From CADCTB01 sp038214685 (GTDB lineage: Bacteria; Actinomycetota; Acidimicrobiia; Acidimicrobiales; AC-14): a DNA stretch of 6,139 bases. The translations under genes were made by a program, and so were the position numbers. Positions within the stretch are counted from its first letter, which is position 1. Each line of letters begins with the position of its first letter. The notes under the pieces are model-generated. The model saw nothing but the letters and a program-made list of their open reading frames with translations, was not told the DNA's origin and ran no database searches. Positions 4,926-6,139 of the stretch are shown here, one piece after another. Location: positions 1 through 6,139 of the forward strand of contig JBBQRO010000192.1 in assembly GCA_038214685.1 (NCBI GenBank), given 5' to 3'.

Positions 4926-5141
4926 CCTTCGACGACATCATCGCCGCCTGGGGGCCGCCGCCGGTCGAGGGCGTGGGTCTACGAGCCCGATCTGCCCGGG
5001 GCGAGTCCCTGGCCGCCTTCCACGCCTCGGCCCTGGAGCCGGTTGGCGTCGTCGCGGAGCCAGCGCTCGAACACTGGCCGCTGCCGGGGCGGCCCGAGTG
5101 GCGTAGTCCCGGAACTGGGGTTCTATGTGCAGTTGCTGTGA
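4922..5141 (+). pseudogene. Possible small protein of about 73 aa, broken by several indels
   Basis: ATG 4922 begins MTFDDIIAAWGPPPVEG in a strongly biased frame. The bias then seems to jump. WVYEPDLPG at 4971-4997 is in another frame, ESLAAFHASALEPVG through GRPEWR (about 5003-5104) returns to the first, and VVPELGFYVQLL with TGA at 5139-5141 is in the second again. Read with these switches the product would be about 73 residues with many aromatic and proline residues. The uninterrupted first frame instead runs antisense through the membrane gene to 5509 with no coding bias, so that extension is not real. The family is unknown. Confidence 0.28.
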
Positions 5142-5178
5142 GTGAGGATGAGCTCGCTCAGCGTCCAGATGGGCTCGC

Positions 5179-5934
5179 CTACATATGCTTGGGCTCCTGC
5201 CCGGCTCGGCCGAGCCGGCGGACGTGGACGACGGCGTGGCGGATGGCGACCACGAGCAGTGTGTTCCCGATACCGGTGACGAGACTTCCGGCGGCTAGTT
5301 CGAGATCATGGACGCGGAGCGCGTGCAGACCGGTCAGCAGGTTTCCCACACCGACGACGACGCAGCCCCATCCAACGATGGACAGGCCCCTAGCCAATCG
5401 AGCGGCGCGGTCACCGACCCTGGCAGCACTGGTCGCGCCGAGGACTAGCCCGAGGGTGAGGATATACAGGCCCAGGTCGGTCACCAGCAGGTACGCCAAC
5501 GGCGCGTAGGACCAGTCGCCACCTGTGTCTAGGCCCGTACCGGCAGCGGTGACGAGGCTGGCTGCGCTGAACGCCAGGAAACGCAGCCGTTGCTTCGATG
5601 TGGCAAGGGCGCCAGCGAGGCCCAGCACCCCGAACCCCTGTAACCACCCGGCGAAGGCGCCAATGCCGATGGAGAAGATCGACAGGACGAAGATGCCCGA
5701 AGCGCACACCACGAGGGCGGACACCATCAGGCTGAAACTCTCGCGCTCGGGGTGCAGGGCCCGGTCGGCCACGATGCGTGCTGCTAGAAGGAACGGACGA
5801 CCAAGCTCGTCCGGTTGCGTGGCGTCGGGCGGCTCGAGGAAATCCCGCCACCCGGGATGGTTCAGAGTGGCGAGGCGCAACACGAACGGCAGCGCCGGTT
5901 GTCCGTCGCTGTCGTGGCTCTCCTCCGCCCCCAC
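5179..5934 (-). CDS. Six-span integral membrane protein, unknown function, 251 aa
   Basis: A soluble N-terminal part (residues 1-65, with the segment LNHPGWRDFLEPPDATQPDE) is followed by six predicted membrane spans, at about 67-88, 90-111, 117-132, 145-168, 184-204 and 212-232, and a short basic tail ending EPKHM. No transporter or enzyme motif is recognisable. It follows a PadR-like regulator; PadR genes are often paired with membrane proteins they control (family knowledge). The GTG at 5934 has no ribosome binding site and lies 73 bases inside the PadR frame. That raises the possibility that both parts are one polypeptide split by a missing G in the run at 5928-5932. Codon bias is normal for the genome throughout the spans. 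Confidence 0.72.
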   Translation of the reverse strand: MGAEESHDSDGQPALPFVLRLATLNHPGWRDFLEPPDATQPDELGRPFLLAARIVADRALHPERESFSLMVSALVVCASGIFVLSIFSIGIGAFAGWLQGFGVLGLAGALATSKQRLRFLAFSAASLVTAAGTGLDTGGDWSYAPLAYLLVTDLGLYILTLGLVLGATSAARVGDRAARLARGLSIVGWGCVVVGVGNLLTGLHALRVHDLELAAGSLVTGIGNTLLVVAIRHAVVHVRRLGRAGQEPKHM

Positions 5935-6139
5935 ACTTCGAAGATAGTGGACCGCTGGTGCAGCACACCCTTAACGACGGCGGGCTTCCCAGCCTCAGCC
6001 CCGTCGGCGGTGAGCGGACCGCCTCTGGACAGCTGAGCGGCGGCGTCGGCGTACGAGGCCCTGGTCCCATGGGCCAGTACCTCGCTGGCGTGGGGGGTGA
6101 GTCGGTAGTACCGCCGTGGCCGGTTGTCCCGACCTGCGT
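5862..6139 (-). CDS. PadR-family transcriptional regulator, C-terminal part
   Basis: The gene enters from the right edge; its N-terminal winged helix is mostly off the window. The visible part starts AGRDNRPRRYYRLTPHASEV LAHG. The RPRRYYRLTP segment is the wing beta-hairpin typical of PadR proteins, followed by the helix that leads into the C-terminal dimerisation region (ASYADAAAQL). PadR proteins are repressors that bind inverted repeats near their own operon. The frame stops at TGA 5862-5864, but the last 25 or so residues (from GRRRATTATDNRRCRS) have poor codon bias and overlap the membrane gene. The natural end is therefore either a little earlier or, if one base is missing at 5928-5932, a read-through fusion to the membrane domain. 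Confidence 0.68.
   Translation of the reverse strand, partial: AGRDNRPRRYYRLTPHASEVLAHGTRASYADAAAQLSRGGPLTADGAEAGKPAVVKGVLHQRSTIFEVWGRRRATTATDNRRCRSCCASPL

Noticed and set aside
5142..5509. Plus-strand extension of the 4634-5509 frame
   Set aside because: Antisense to the six-span membrane protein, with no coding bias.
5411..6070. Minus-strand 219-codon frame overlapping PadR and the membrane gene
   Set aside because: Different phase from both supported genes; Arg/Pro-rich with no hydrophobic pattern.
1..6139. tRNA, rRNA or CRISPR array
   Set aside because: No cloverleaf with a T-arm GGTTCRANNC motif, no rRNA-like stretch and no regularly spaced repeats were seen by eye. A tRNAscan or att search was not possible here.

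Overview
The base composition and protein types point to a high-GC actinobacterium. Most genes have G or C in nearly every third codon position. The window carries an actinobacterial-type IS3 end, a plasmid/AICE-style Rep-Int-Xis set and a PadR regulator. This is an accessory, mobile-element-rich stretch, and I cannot name the species from it.

Layout, left to right. At 1-324 lies the orfA end of an IS3-family insertion sequence on the minus strand, with its terminal repeat at about 300-324; the rest of the element is off the left edge. Just outside it, 325-391 has the codon pattern of the last codons of a plus-strand gene that the IS may have cut. At 460-970 (minus) a two-gene unit encodes an unrecognised protein of about 121 residues, readable only across one frameshift, followed by a 44-residue single-span membrane peptide. 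Divergent from these, at 1074-1202 (+), is a 42-residue ribbon-helix-helix type DNA-binding protein. A perfect 7+7 bp inverted repeat sits in the gap between them. At 1381-2187 (minus) is a membrane-anchored protein of unknown function whose GC content is clearly lower than its surroundings.

From 2271 to 4334 lies a decayed integrative-plasmid (AICE-like) core. It holds an HUH rolling-circle Rep with two apparent frameshifts, a tyrosine recombinase without its N-terminal domains that runs on in frame from the Rep tail, and a convergent excisionase-like helix-turn-helix protein. The stretch 4335-5141 has only weak, short coding signals, including a small pair joined by an ATGA overlap. At 5179-6139 (minus) are the C-terminal part of a PadR-like regulator (5' end off the window) and a six-span membrane protein that follows it.

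A theme across the window is loss or gain of reading frame by one base, mostly in short G or C runs (about 924-928, 2730-2741, 3073-3080, 4048-4051 and perhaps 5928-5932). Either the assembly has homopolymer errors or the region is decaying; reads are needed to decide. No CRISPR array, rRNA or tRNA was seen. The best candidates for something undescribed are the RHH / palindrome / two-gene module at 460-1202 and the possible PadR-membrane fusion at the right end.
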